Below, piece by piece: positions 46,346-59,529 of a DNA stretch of 64,000 nucleotides. This stretch comes from Datisca glomerata (taxonomy: Eukaryota; Streptophyta; Magnoliopsida; Cucurbitales; Datiscaceae). A program made the position numbers and the translations under genes. How positions within the stretch are numbered: the first letter of the stretch is position 1; the number at the start of each line of letters is the position of its first letter. The notes below the pieces were generated by a model that was not told where the DNA came from, did not search any database, and saw only the letters and a list, made by a program, of their open reading frames with translations. The DNA lies in assembly GCA_003255025.1 (NCBI GenBank), contig QANY01008725.1, positions 372,001 through 436,000 on the forward strand. Reading direction: 5' to 3'.

Positions 46346-49120
46346 AATACATAGGGACTAACAGGTTGAAAAGGCTTTTCTCACTGAAACGACGAGCTTT
46401 TGGAGAAGAAGTTTCAAACCCACACGGGTTTGATGGAGAAGAAAGTATTCAGAGCCTCAAGGTTTCTCCTCTACCCCATCTATCACAAAGACCCACATGG
46501 AAATGCTTCTCCTTCAAGGAAATTTCGGATGCCACCGATGGCTTCAGCCCAGGTTTTCCCTCACAACCTGAGTTGTTATTATTTTTCTTAAAAGAAGGTA
46601 TTATTTAAGCTGAAAATTTTGTGTTGTTCCATGTGGGTATCAGAGAATTTAGTAGGAAAAGGAGGTTACGCAGAAGTTTACAGAGGAATTCTGAATAATG
46701 GCGAAGAAATCGCAGTGAAGAGGCTAACAAAAGCTTCAACTGATGAAAGAAAAGAAAAGGAGTTCTTAACAGAGATTGGAACAATTGGACATGTATGCCA
46801 TCCAAATGTGTTGTCACTTTTAGGCTGTTGTATTGATAATGGCCTTTACCTCGTCTTCAATTTCTCCTCTAGAGGCTGTGTTGCTTCTCTTCTCCATGGT
46901 ACCCAAATAAAAAAAAATCAATTTTGAAATTTGATTGCTGGGTTTTTTAAAACTTTTCTTAAGCCAATTATGCACTGAAAAGTGAAAACTTTCTCTGGTA
47001 GATGAGAAGTTACAACCAATGGATTGGAAAACAAGGTTTAAGATAGCCATTGGCACAGCTAGAGGGCTCCATTACTTGCACAAAGGCTGCCAGAGAAGGA
47101 TTATTCATAGAGACATCAAATCTTCCAATATTCTTTTGACTGCAGATTTTGAACCATTGGTACTCTTTCACCTGTCAATGAATCATTTTAGTCATGTTTT
47201 CATTTATAAGATTATTTATGAATTTGGGATTTCACAGATATCTGATTTTGGGTTAGCAAAATGGCTTCCTTCTCAGTGGTCTCATCATTCAATTGCTCCA
47301 ATAGAAGGAACTTTTGGGTACTTGTTTTATATGTGTGTCCTCTTTTTTGTTTTCTTGTGCAAATTATTGAAAGAAAAATGACTGGAAATTTGACATGTTT
47401 TGTGTAATTGGTAGGCACTTGGCCCCTGAGTACTATATGCATGGGATTGTAGATGAGAAGACAGATGTGTTTGCTTTCGGAGTTTTTCTATTAGAGACCA
47501 TCTCCGGCCGGAAACCGGTCGACGGATCTCACCAAAGCTTACACAGCTGGGTAATACTAATACACCTGCTCGTTTGAACCAAATCTTTATCAAAAGATTA
47601 ACTATGGAGTTTCTTTAGAAATAAGTTAGTTGTTTAATATATCTGTTTAATGTTGCTTAAGCTAATGGTGATTCTAAACAAAACAGGCAAAACCAATATT
47701 AAACAAAGGGGAGATTGAAAAGTTGGTAGATCCAAGGCTTGGAGGGACCTATGATGTTACACAGCTTAAAAGACTTGCATGCGCAGCATCCCTTTGTATC
47801 AGATCGTCTTCTTCGTGGCGTCCTACCATGGACGAGGTATAGTTTTTTTTTATATATCTACGTCTTTATCTATATCTATGATCGTCATTTAATTTTGTCA
47901 CACATATTATATGATCTTTAATGGTAGTTGACCTCATGGTTGTTAAACTCTCAATCCAGATTGTAGATTCTTATTGTTTTATGAACATGTCTAGTCCCCA
48001 CTATCCGATTTATTTGATAAAATCTTAAATTAAAAAGATGATAAGATTCCTATTATATTTGTTTATTTAAAATTAGTAGGATTTTACGATCGCAGGAACA
48101 ATCATTTGAATTTTTTTTATTCTTTTACTTAGTAATATTATGAAAACCTTGGTTGTGAGCTCTAATAATTTGATTAAACTATATGATTATCATTAATAAT
48201 TTTAATGCATGCGTCGATAAAAAGCATATTGCACATATTAAAGTGTCGTTTCGTCATCAAATGGATATTTTAAGGCTACATACATATGCTTAATACATGT
48301 TGAGGTTGTCTTCTGTATGTAATATTCAGTTTCCAAAATCTCACTCCTGACCTTGTCAAATAAATATGTTTCAGATGATGTAATGTTAATATATATATAT
48401 ATATATATTGTTCTGATTCTTCGAAGATTTAATCAGTTTATGTACACTAGTTGAATTAATATCAAGATTGATCAAACAATAGTTTAAAAAAAATGTTAAT
48501 CAGACATTATGTCATCTATAGTTCTATACTAATTACTCAGTCTAATTAATAATTCTCCCATAATACACATGTCGTTTTGCGTAGTGTTTAGGAATATATT
48601 ATTTTGTTTTAGTTTATTGGCGGGAATTTAAGATAAGTTTAATTACGGTATTATATATTGATTGATGTCTTTTATATATATAAAGGAAGTACTTTCTTAA
48701 TCTTAATTATGTTAATTTGATTAATGTTGATTTTTATGTCATAATCACCGGTTTAAGACTGCAAAATAATTACAAATTAAATAAGATATTTCTTTTTTAG
48801 GGACAATTGAGTATTATTACACGATTCCAATTAGTCGGCAGATGTTCATTACTACCTAACGTTAATATTTATTTCTAGGAAAAGAAAAAAATACACATAA
48901 TATGCCAATCTCAGTCTGCTTTTGACTATTATGAAATGAACATGATTGATTGTGTGTAAATGGGCAGGTTTTGAAAGTAATGGAAGAAGAAAAAGACACT
49001 GATAAATTAGAGAAATGGAAAATGCCAGAGGAAGAAGAACAAGACGACTTTTGGGGATTCGAAGATCTCGAATACGAATGTGATACTTCTTTCTCGATTG
49101 GTACTCACGACTCAATCTAG
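46342..49120 (+). CDS. Receptor-like cytoplasmic kinase, RLCK-VI type (7 exons, 380 aa)
   Basis: Exons: 46342-46552, 46644-46898, 47002-47159, 47238-47317, 47415-47550, 47687-47836, 48968-49120, all with GT..AG introns and one continuous frame. The product is a soluble Ser/Thr kinase without signal peptide or membrane segment. A basic N-terminus ([19 protein letters not shown]) is followed by [15 protein letters not shown], the glycine loop [11 protein letters not shown], the catalytic lysine in [17 protein letters not shown], and [14 protein letters not shown]. The C-terminus is acidic with [11 protein letters not shown]. This pattern matches RLCK subfamily VI_A, whose Arabidopsis members RBK1 and RBK2 bind ROP GTPases. 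DFEPL replaces the usual DFEPQ just before ISDFG, at an exon end. All catalytic residues are present, so it looks functional. Intron 6 is 1.13 kb and holds a (TA)n run. An alternative in-frame non-ATG extension upstream is unlikely. Confidence 0.92.
48385..48410. repeat. TA microsatellite in kinase intron 6
   Basis: An (AT)n run within the long last intron. Confidence 0.7.
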
Positions 49121-49962
49121 ACAACAACATGTTCGTAGAATAAGAAGTACGACTTACACAATGTACTGTATATGTAAGTATAAAATGATAAGTATAGTCA
49201 TAGTTTAGTATGAGTGAGAAAAATCCAAAAGGGAACTGTAACATGTAATTGGATAGAGGAAACTCTGAAGTTGACGAAGAAAAATATAGTTTCCATTCAC
49301 GTGTGTGTATGTATATAAGTTTGTGTGTCGATCAATTATATAGTAATGCGACAATCTAAGACTGAGACTAGTGGCCTTGATGATTCACAAAACAAGTACC
49401 ATGCTGGGAATGCTGGGAATATAAAAGCTATCTCGAAAAATACGGGAATGTATTAAAACTAACACGTGGTCTTCTTAATTTTAAATTAAATTGAAAGAGA
49501 TGTACTTTTGTTTGGAGAATTGAGAGTGAAAATTATTTTAGAAATGTAGGAAATAATGTGAATTATGGATGACTCTTTAGTATGCAATGTGATCTTAAAA
49601 TTTAAACTCTTCAACTCATAATTTTTCGTTTTGCTCAACTTTTTATATCTTGAACTATTGCTCATAAGCTTATATATGTATATAAGTTGTAAATAATGAA
49701 AAATAAGAACAAAAATAGGCAAAAATAATATTTCCTCTTGTTTCTCATTGTTTTTTCTTAGATTGTCCTTCATTTCTTTTCTAACAAGAAACAATTTTTC
49801 GTATTAAGATAGTATAATTTTAATTGAAATTTATGTCATATATATTTTTGTACTAAGTGTTTTTTTTTCAATTAACAATATTTAACAATATAAGGGTGAT
49901 TTAGAGTGAGCGAGTACTTTATTTTAAAGCACTTAAATGCATTAAAAATATTATTTTAAATC
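49121..49962. other. 3' flank of the kinase gene
   Basis: Presumed 3' UTR and downstream DNA; AATAAAATG-like and ATAAAATG signals near 49180 could direct polyadenylation. A direct repeat TGCTGGGAATGCTGGGAAT lies at 49402-49420. Nothing else that I can support. Confidence 0.4.
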
Positions 49963-50204
49963 CCCACAACTGCCTCCTGTAGGAGTCTGAGCCGTGCCCC
50001 AGCCCCAAATGTGATTGATTATCCTCTCGAATCAACTATTGATTATCGCCTTGATAAGTTATTGCCTCACCAACTAGCTATTCAAACACGAGACCCTACT
50101 GAGGCGGATTCCTCATTGTGCTCCTCAGCCTACGGGATATTAGCAGTCGTTTTCAGTTGTTCCCTCCTAAGGGTAGGTTCTTATCCGTTACTCAACCATT
50201 AGGT
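49963..50204 (-). pseudogene. Nuclear plastid DNA fragment: 16S rRNA gene (partial, antisense)
   Basis: The + strand reads as the complement of bacterial/plastid 16S rRNA around positions 120-360: CTGCCTCCTGTAGGAGTCTG, TATCCTCTCGAATCA, TTGCCTCACCAACTAGCTA, GGCGGATTCCTCATTG, GCTCCTCAGCCTACGGGATA and GGGTAGGTTCTTATCCGTTA. Many differences from a functional 16S are C-to-T or G-to-A, as expected for an old methylated nuclear copy. About 240 bp is left, so it is a fragment and not an rRNA gene. A mitochondrial source is less likely from the wording. Confidence 0.9.
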
Positions 50205-51364
50205 GAAATATTTCAAAACTACATATAAATACATATTCAAGTGCGTCTTACAAACACATTAATAAGTACTGTTTTTAATGCAATTAAGTGCTTTAGACAA
50301 AACACTCTCAAACTCAAATGTAAAGAGGTGGAGTTTAAGCATATAACATCATGTGTTTTTATGTCAAATTTGCAATTCTACTAGAATTAAAGATAATATG
50401 ACATAAGGGCATGGTTTCTTGGATAGTGAGAATTGAATCATTTATACTGACATATCTCGTCATATAACATAATGTTAAAATGAATGTATATCTTTTATCT
50501 CAACCCAGCTACAGAGAAATGGAAATCTATCTATATACAGCCATTGATCAAAGTGCACTGATAGAAAGAACAATGGTCGAACGTTAATAAAATGACAAAG
50601 ATTTAGTGCTATAGAAAAGATAATTGAGTCAAACCTAATAGCCTTATAAAATTCAAAAGTGAGATTCTCTACATTTAAGAATAGGCATTAGTTGGTTCAC
50701 AAAAGAAGTGGCAGTTGAGACTCTTTAGACACATAGACAGCACATGCATATGCTCCAAGTACCCCTTTTTATATGGTTTGGTTGAACTTTGTCCTCTATC
50801 TGTGGTTTTAGAAAGAGAGAGAGAGTTGGGGTGGTTTAACTTAAAAGACTCAGAGAACAGGTGGTGCAACTATAATAACCATATAATTGGGACAATGCAC
50901 TTTGGACGGTTTGAAGAATCTTAAAAGAAAGACATACAGAACAATAATGGTATATAGAGAATCTGTATTTTTCTTATTTACTCATTAAGTCAGATGATAA
51001 AACCAAATACATTGTTAACAAATATATAGTGATATTACTCTAGCCAAATTCAACTACTTTGTAATTAGAGAGAGACTTTGTTAGGTTGATAAAAGCTGCA
51101 GCTTTTTTTGTTGTTTATATCATAAATTAAATATATCTATTTATGTGGAGTCCATAAATCATGAATTGAATGTTTGAGAAATAGCCCCCGCTCATGAAGA
51201 GATGTATGTAAGAAGGTTAGGTGTGTTAATTATCATCGTCTGATGTACAAATATATTGTTGAACTTCCAATTATATCGGATAAAGATTCTTGAAGAGATT
51301 AATGATCTTAATTACATCATTACTTCTTCATGTTTCTTTCTGACTCTTTATTTTTGTCTTACTT
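50205..51364. other. Non-coding AT-rich DNA
   Basis: No gene that I can support on either strand. Confidence 0.5.
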
Positions 51365-52020
51365 CATAAGTTGTCCAATATAGGCTGTATCGGTACCTGC
51401 TAAAATTATATCATCTACATAAAGAAGTAAATATATGAGAGAGTTATTTTCAGCTTTAACGAATAAGGAAGAATCAGCTGGGAGGCAGAAAAACCAAGTG
51501 TAAGAAGATGAGATATAAAGGTATCAAACCAGGTCTTTGGAGCCTGCTTCAGGCCATAAAGGGACTTATGAAGTTTACAAACATGATTAGAGAATTCAGA
51601 GTTCACAAACCAGGTGGTTGAACCATATATACTTCTTTATATAAGAAAACATTCTTAACATCTAATTATCTTAAAGACTAACCATAACGAGCAGCAAGAG
51701 ATAGGATAATTGTTATAGATGGTTTCTTGATGACAGGGCTAAAAGTTTCATTATAATCAAACCTAACATCTTGATGGAAGACTTTAACCATAAGGTTAGC
51801 CTTGTAACTAGTGGTAGAACCATCAGGGTGATATTTGAGCTTGTATACCAATTTACAACCCACTAGGTTTTCATGGGAAGGAAGAGGAACTAAGGAACAG
51901 GTACCTTAACTCAATAAAGCATTATAGTCATTTTGCATTGCACCAGTCCATTCAGGCAGTCTAGATGCAGAAGAGAAAGATGTAGGTTTAGAGGCTTTAG
52001 AGATTTGAGATGTAAGAAAT
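51365..52020 (-). pseudogene. Ty1/copia reverse transcriptase remnant
   Basis: On the minus strand the RT begins near 51970 with WTGAMQNDYNALL, continues LVGCKLVYKLKYHPDGSTTS, FDYNETFSPVI and LSLAARYG (51863-51678), then after breaks [20 protein letters not shown] and [12 protein letters not shown] (51606-51415), and ends near DDIILAGTD-like residues at about 51375. Several frames are used. It abuts the truncated LTR at 52040; it looks like a different copia family from the one at 20-24 kb. Confidence 0.83.
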
Positions 52021-52039
52021 GCATGTTTATTAGAAATGC

Positions 52040-53718
52040 CAGATTTAGATCAGAATAATATAAGTATCTTTTTTAGATAATGACGTATAAGATATTTACA
52101 GATAATTAAAAATTAATATTTAATTTCAAATTACCTAATACAGTGGGACCCACTGTATAGTGGTGCACAACTGTAGTGCCACACAGTACTGCAGTTGGCA
52201 TAAACCATCATAGTGCCTCACAGCACTGTGTGTTACGCAACACTACTGTGTCGTCTAGTATTGCTGTGTTACATCCCTACTGTCACGTGGCACTACAGCA
52301 GTCCATGATGATCTATGATTCTCAATCATTGATCAACATGTGGCAATTACTGTAAATTAAATATTTATTTTAATCAGATAAATATATAGATATCAGTTAA
52401 TTCAAAATTAACATATTTGATTATCCATATCAACTAAATTATCTATTATTTCACAAATAACAGATTTAGTTGATTTCAATTATTATTTAATAATAATTTA
52501 ATTATATAATTTCATAAATTAGATATTTTGTCTCACTTATCGATAATTAGAAAAATAATCAATAATTATTTATATATATTATTTTTGAAAATTATATTTA
52601 TATATAAATAATTTAATTAATTAATTAATCATACATAATTATCTTATAATTATGTACTTGCCCTAGAATAAAAATTCATTTGCAAGTCAGTCTTTTTCTT
52701 ATATCTTGAAATATTCACACTCTAGACTGCGTAGTATAGATGTGAATTAGAGATCATGGATCTATAATTCTAAGCTCCAATCAACTAGATTATTAATTAA
52801 ACTCTTTAATTAAATAATCATATATATTAATTTCATTACTACTCTATTATGAATATGGAACTGAACTCTTAGTGATTATAAAATGTATTTACAGAGTATT
52901 CTCATGTAGTCTATTGATATAATCATTTCATATAGTTTTGTCCTTCAATTATTAATTCGTAAATTAGAGCCGATCAAAATTACTGTTTTACTCGTCTAAT
53001 AATTATCTCTTGATCCTTAAGTACCATTAATTCACTAGTGAATGACTAATTTATAATTGTATTATTAATTCGAGCTCAATAACCATTCAATTCTAAAATT
53101 AACTCTTAAATGAATCAATATACGATACGTTAGGAAAACTTGGAATCTAAATCTTGTAAGATCATGTTCCTAGTCATGCACATCACTGAATCTCCAAAAT
53201 AAAATTTACTAGCATGTTTTACAAATAAACTTAATGTGTGAATCAAAAGATCTAGTAGACATGTATATGAGTGAATGGTCATTAGACTGATCTATATATG
53301 ATCATCGAATTGACGTGTATTAAATTTTTATGATAAACGGCACGTTGATAAAGATATTAATTCACATCGATCCAGTCATATGTAATCCCATTATATAAAG
53401 TACATTCACTCAGATATCTATACACATCAATGATATGGATCTAGATCACATGCATTCATAATACTTAGTGAATCGTACTAACAACCATTCATTAAAGATT
53501 CCATACTTTAATATGTCGTTGCAATTTTATTTATTATCTATAATCTTAATCATCTCGTACCAATACAAGATCATAGTCTTATTAATGAATAAAAAATTTT
53601 CAGATATTTATATAAATTATTCAACAATAATTTTAAAAAATTATAAGAAAAATGTAATCCTCATTAAATTTTATATCAAATTGTCAATACACATGTTTTG
53701 AGGGAATAACTCCCAACA
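52040..53718 (-). mobile_element. 3' LTR (truncated) of a non-autonomous copia-type element
   Basis: Homologous to 55660-57305 in the same order; about 570 bp of the LTR, its R/U5 end, is missing at the left where it meets the RT remnant. The right end is GGGAATAACTCCCAACA followed by the purine tract of the element (ATCTCTCACTTGCCC on +), identical in position to that at 20463. Confidence 0.82.
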
Positions 53719-55102
53719 ATCTCTCACTTGCCCTAAAGCAAATATGGCATGTTTTTCGATCTAATGTTACGCACATGACCGTCAAATGACTTCGCAGCAA
53801 GTGTTTTGTATTCATTATATTCATCAAATTATAATAAAACTCTTTTACTAAAGTCGATTATCCTAAATGTTGCTATAGCTCTTAGTATGATGTGCTTACT
53901 AAGTTTTAACTAATTAAAACCTAACAGTTTACATGCAATTTATTTCATAAAACAATACATATAAACTTATTAGGCAATCCTAATAAATCATGTTTCTACT
54001 AATAAGATGCATGATCAAATGAAATTGTGTGAGATTTTCATGTATAACATGTGATCGACTAATGCATAGACATGCTATCAAATATAACATTAAATAATTA
54101 TTTAACAATTATAAGAATAATGGACAAAACGACTATTGAGTATTTCTAAATTACAACCCTTGAAATAAAAAAATAAAATTATAATGTTGATTTTGAGAAT
54201 ACATATTTTTCAAATATCGCATTCTCCTCCTGATGTCCATCTTCATATTTTTCAAGCTTTGAACAAGATCATATTTAGTTAGTAAAAACTATTTTTCTTA
54301 ATTAAAATTAATTTATATAATTCTCCATTTAAAAATAGTTGACTTTGACTTAGTCAAATAAACATTATATTTGATTTAGTCAAATATGGGTCAAATCCAA
54401 TCAACATATTAATTTCTAATTTTTATAAAGTTAAAAATTAATAATTAATTTTAAACTTACATTAATTTCAAAATTTAATAGGATAATTGATAGACTTAGG
54501 GTTATCCTAAAGCTCTACAGTGATAGAGTTGGTTAGTATCAGGGTTTGTGTAAAACTTCCCTAAATGTGATAATAGTTACCACCGACCACCATCACCGCT
54601 AGACCCACCGCCGGCCGTCGTCTTCCAAACCGGGCCGTTGTCTGCCCCCGCCGATTTTCCAGCAACGTCGCTGGAATAATAAATTCTTGCAACATTGTCG
54701 GTAATCATTAATCGGCAGTGCCAGTACCAGAAATCTAATTTCCAGTGCCGGTGTTGGAATTCTAAAGAATTCCTATTTTTTCTTTTTCCTCTATCGCCCA
54801 TCTCGTGCGTTCTTCGTCTTCTCGCGATTAGAATAATTACAATAAATATTCAAAATAAAATTACAGAAAATTCTTACGCCCCAAACAGCTTACACGAGAT
54901 ATAAGAAAAAATTAAAATAATAAAGTTTGACCCAATAATCACGATATAATGAACAGTCCATTATTTTTCATACATTCAAAAGACATAACCATCCATTCAT
55001 TCATACATATCACATATTATATGAATAATGCAAGAAAATCCACATAACATTTAACATATAAAGATATATAAACCGTTTTGATACCGCTAGTTAGACGTCA
55101 CG
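53719..55102 (-). mobile_element. Internal region of the non-autonomous copia-type element
   Basis: Only about 1.38 kb separates the two LTRs, with no gag, protease, integrase or RT. The 3' end shares TACGCACATGACCGTCAAATG with the autonomous-type relative at 20515-20540. A GC-rich patch (54580-54800) contains a 74-codon minus-strand frame with a Gly-rich C-terminus that I do not recognise. Next to the 5' LTR is a GGTATCA core of a tRNA-Met primer site (minus strand, 55088-55077). This is the structure of a LARD-like element that depends on other elements for its proteins. Confidence 0.7.
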
Positions 55103-57305
55103 TGCGTGCGCGGTGGAAACGTGTGACCATTTAAAAAATTAAACTTTTAATAAATATCAAATCTTTTAATAAACAAAACTTGCGCAACGCCGCGATAACG
55201 AAATAAAAACTTTTTATTGAAAACTTTTTTGAATCATTCAGGATCTATTCTATATTTATACATTAAATCTCCAACATACAAGGTTAGGAATCATATAACT
55301 CATGTAGTCTATAAAAAGCGTCCTTGCAAAACTGATTAATCCTTCATCCCATAAAACCGTTTCAACGATCATAGACTTTTAGATCCATCAAGATCTTCCA
55401 AGTCAATCTCAACGCACTAGGACGTGTGTGGACACGTAGAATATTATAAAATATTTTTTCTATCTCTAGATGTACTCAACACATGAGATCTAGAGATTTA
55501 CTGAGAATGACTTTAGTGAGACGATTCTCTGAAAGAACGCGATGATAACTCTTTTAGAGATTTGATTAATATTTAATCGCAGAGAAAAATTACTCTAACA
55601 CTAACTGTGTTCTCAATTCAATTCTTGATTGATGAACTGATTCATCAACTAAGGCCATCAGAATTATATATGTATATTTTCTAGATAATGGCGTATCAGA
55701 TATTTAGAGATAATTAGTAATTAATATTTAATTTCAAATTGTCCAATAGAGTGAGATCCACTGCATAATGATGCACAACTGTAGTGTCACACAACACTGC
55801 AGTTGGCGTAAACCATCACAGTGCCTCGCAGCATTATATGTTACGCTACATTGCAATGTCGTGTGGCGCTGCAATGTTACACGCCTACTGTTGTAGTGCC
55901 ACGTGACACCGCATCAATTCATGGTGATATATAATTCTTAATCATTGATCGACACGTGACAATTACTGCAAATTAAATATTTATTTTAATCAGATAAATA
56001 TCCAGATATCAGTTAATTCAGAATTAACATAACTGATTATCCCTATCACTTAAATTATTTGTTATTTCATAAATAATAGATTTAGTTGATACAAATTAAA
56101 ATCTAATAATAATTTAATTATATAATTTCATAAATTAGATATTCTGTCTCTCTTATCGATATTTGAAAAAATAATCGATAATTATTTATATATATGATTT
56201 CCAAAAGTTATATTAATCATACATAATTATCTCATAATTATGTACTTACCCGGAATAAAAATTCTTTTACAAGTTAGTCATTTTCTCATGTCCTGAAATA
56301 TTCACACCTTAGACTGCGTAGTATAAAGGTGACTTGGGGGCCATGAACCTATAATCCTAAACTCTAATATAAAATATTATTAATTAAACTATTTAAATAA
56401 ATTATCTTATTTATTAATTTTATTATTACTCCATTATAAATATGAAATTAAACTCTTAGTGATTGTAGAATGATTTACAAAGTATTCTTATATAGTCCAC
56501 TGATACAATCATTTCATATAGTTTTGTCCTCCAATTATTGGTTCTTAAATTAAAGACTGGTCAAAATAACCATTTTACCCATCTAAATACATCATGATCC
56601 TTAAGTACCATTAATCCACTAGTGAATGACTAATTTATAATCTTATTATAAATTTAAGCTTAATAACCATTCAGTTCTAGAATTAACACTTAAGAGAAAT
56701 AGTATACGATCCGTTAAAAAAACTTGGATTCTAATTCTTGCAAGATCATGTTCCCAGCCATCCACATCACTGAATCTCCAGAACAAAAGTCACTCGTATG
56801 TTTTACAAACAAACTTTAACGAGTGAATCAAATATCCAGTAGACATGCATAAAAGTTCATGACTATTCAGGATTTAGACTGATTTACGTATGATCATCGA
56901 ATTGATGTGTATTAAATCTTTATGATAAATGACATGTTGATAATTCATATCGGTCCAATCATATATAATCTCATTATATAAAGTAACTTCACTAAGATAT
57001 CTATACATATCAGTGATCCTGATCTAGATTATACGCATTCATAATCCTTAGTGAACTGTAATAGCAACCATTAATTAAAGATTTCATACTTTAATATATT
57101 ACTGACAATTTTATTCATTATCTATGATCTCAATCCTCTCGTACCAATACAATATCATAGCTAATTAATGAATATGAAATTTTCATATATTTATATAAAT
57201 TATTCAACAATAATTTAAAAGAACAATTATAAGAAAAATATAATCCTCATTAAATTTCATACCAAAATGCCAATGCACATGCTTTGAGGGCATTAACCCC
57301 CAACA
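55103..57305 (-). mobile_element. 5' LTR of the non-autonomous copia-type element (2,203 bp)
   Basis: Full-length LTR, on the minus strand beginning TGTTGGGGGTTAATGCCC (57305) and ending CGCGCACGCA (55103). It shares with the solo LTR at 35138-37364 the AACTTGCGCAACGCC, CACTAGGACGTGTGTGG, ACTGTAGTG and TCTTGATCC-type blocks. The bases just outside the left end carry a degenerate primer-binding site. Confidence 0.83.
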
Positions 57306-58900
57306 CGGATTGCTTTAATTTTTTATCTATCTCTTGAAGAGTCAGTGTATAACCATCTTAGTCTGTCTTCGTATCTATTTTCGAATATATGCTATATATG
57401 GTAAATGTATAAAAAATCTCTATTGGTTTATGTATGTGCCTTTTCTCATCTTTTGTTTTAATTAGTGTTTAACATGTGAGCAGATAGACATATACATTTA
57501 AGTAAATAATAAATATACTATGGGTGTATTTCCAATTTCTGAAAATAACTAGGTTTGACAAAGCACAAATCCAATACACAGTCTCTCATCTTCACTCTGC
57601 CAAAAAACTTCAAAACTTTCTAAGAATTTTGGGACAAAAAGAAAACAAAGTAATATCAAATGAGAACAACAAAATCACATACCCACTCCAAGACAATTCC
57701 ATTCTTTTCCATACTCGATGTTGACCAAAACTCCATAAATCATTCAACTATAATTTCAAATTAAGCAAATAAAAATTCTAAGCGAAACAAAATCCATCCA
57801 CATTGAGTAAGAAAAACACAAATGATTCCGATATGGATTTATATTCTTTGGAGCTCACATACTAAAGCTGAAAGACTAGAAGCTAAAAGAAAAGTAAAAG
57901 AAACCCCTATAGATCTCAAAGAGAAACTATGTATCTAGATGCAAAACATCACAAAGACTCAGATGGTGAAAAGCAAAAATAGAGTGCAACAGACATATAT
58001 TCATACCACATTTCTAGACTGTGACCACGGACCTTCCTGCAAATAGTTGCGTCTGCTGAGCCGCACGCCATAAAACAAGGCATAAGCAATCATCTAATAT
58101 GGAATAAATAAGGAATATAAATATGGAATAAATCCACCGTGAATGATAATGAATAATGAAACTTCAAAGCTTCCACCCATTCATCAAAAAAATAAATGAC
58201 CAAACAATTAGAGCAGACATAAAACATCTATTGTTTTCAAGGCAACAATCATTACACAAGGACTTTCAAATTTTTTTAGTTTTTAAAATGTAGCACTTTA
58301 CCAAAAACATAGTTCCAATACATAGTGTAATCATGTAAGTTAAAGGATTCAACCAACAAAGAGCAACATCGGCAAAATAACCCAGAGTAACAAGCTTATT
58401 AATCTCATCAAAGGCTATCATGTTTTTAAAGAAACGGTTTAGAGATTCCTAATTATTCTAGTGACAGAACATAAACAAGTCTTTTAATGTAGATGATCAC
58501 CAATCAACAAATTCAGCAAGAAAATGGTCAGTATCTTCAGCGAATGGGAGAAGAGGAAAAATAGAACACATGTGAAATTGAAGCAAATACTTCACAGCAG
58601 ATCGATAAATGAGATACTCACCATTAGTGAGCTCAAGTTATATGATGGTGAAATAGGGTTTATCATCAACCCCAAATGGTGAAGAGCTCAGCACAGAACC
58701 TAACATACAATATGAGACCTTGAAACCCATGACGATGACTCATCAACACCCAAACAAGAAATGGAGAAAGGAAACTCAACCCTAAAATTGTAGGTTTAGG
58801 GCCCAAAAAGAAAAGCTTAGTTATAACAAACAAAGCTAATAGCTAGCTCAAATCAAACATAACCTACGAACTTTGAGAAAAAGATAAATCAATTTTAACA
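57306..58900. other. Unassigned non-coding DNA
   Basis: No gene that I can support. A less AT-rich stretch at 58018-58090 could be read on the minus strand as a short exon-like piece (IAYALFYGVRLSRR) after an AG acceptor-like site, but I recognise no family. Confidence 0.35.
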
Positions 58901-58909
58901 AACTGAACA

Positions 58910-59065
58910 AGACTCTCTCCGACGATAACAAGAACCAAGCATAGTGATGAGACCCACAATGATGAGAACCAAGCATAGGGACAAGATTCACGGTGACGAG
59001 AACAAAGCATAGTGATGAGTTCCACAACGACGAGAACCAAGCATAATGACGAGACCCACGACGAG
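58910..59065. repeat. Minisatellite, units of about 30 bp
   Basis: GA(C/T)GA(G/T)AAC(C/A)AAGCATAG(T/G) followed by GA(T/C)(G/A)AGA(C/T)(C/T)CAC recurs about five times with irregular spacing of about 30 bp. Confidence 0.75.
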
Positions 59066-59084
59066 TATCTTATTTGTCTTTGAA

Positions 59085-59345
59085 CGAAAGAGTGAGAGAG
59101 AAGAACCAAGAGAGAGTGAAATGTCAAGGGGTCTCCAAACCTGAAAGTCAATGGAACCCTAGTTGCTTTGTCTTTGAATGATAGAGTGAGAGAGAAGGGT
59201 ATCGAGCCACAATACTGTTAAGGGGTCTCTAATTTTTTAGCTTCTCTGATCGAAAATGGAGCAACGAGGTGATAAAAAATGGAGCAATCAATAGAGTGAG
59301 AGAGCAAGAGAATCGAGCTACAGTATTGAGAGAGCTCGAGAATGA
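59085..59345. repeat. Irregular direct repeats around GAGTGAGAGAGAAG
   Basis: The block A(T/C)(A/G)AGAGTGAGAGAG followed by TCGAGC(C/T)ACA(A/G)TA(C/T)TG appears at about 59093, 59182 and 59290, each leading to a GGGGTCTC(C/T) or GGCGTCTC segment. Confidence 0.6.
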
Positions 59346-59529
59346 AATGTGAGGCGTCTCCATTTTTTTTATCAAAGTCTCGCTTAAGCCCAAGTCTCGC
59401 GTCTCTATTAATTTTGGCTCCCTCTTTTTTTAACACTTTTAACCGGAGTATAATTTTATCTGATTATAAAATCTCTTGTTATTTTGAGTTTTTAACAAGA
59501 GACGACCGCGAACCCTATATTTTAATCCT

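Noticed and set aside
54577..54801. 74-codon minus-strand frame as a host gene
   Set aside because: It sits inside a non-autonomous LTR element, ends in Gly/Asp repeats and matches no family I know. Left as an unexplained patch.
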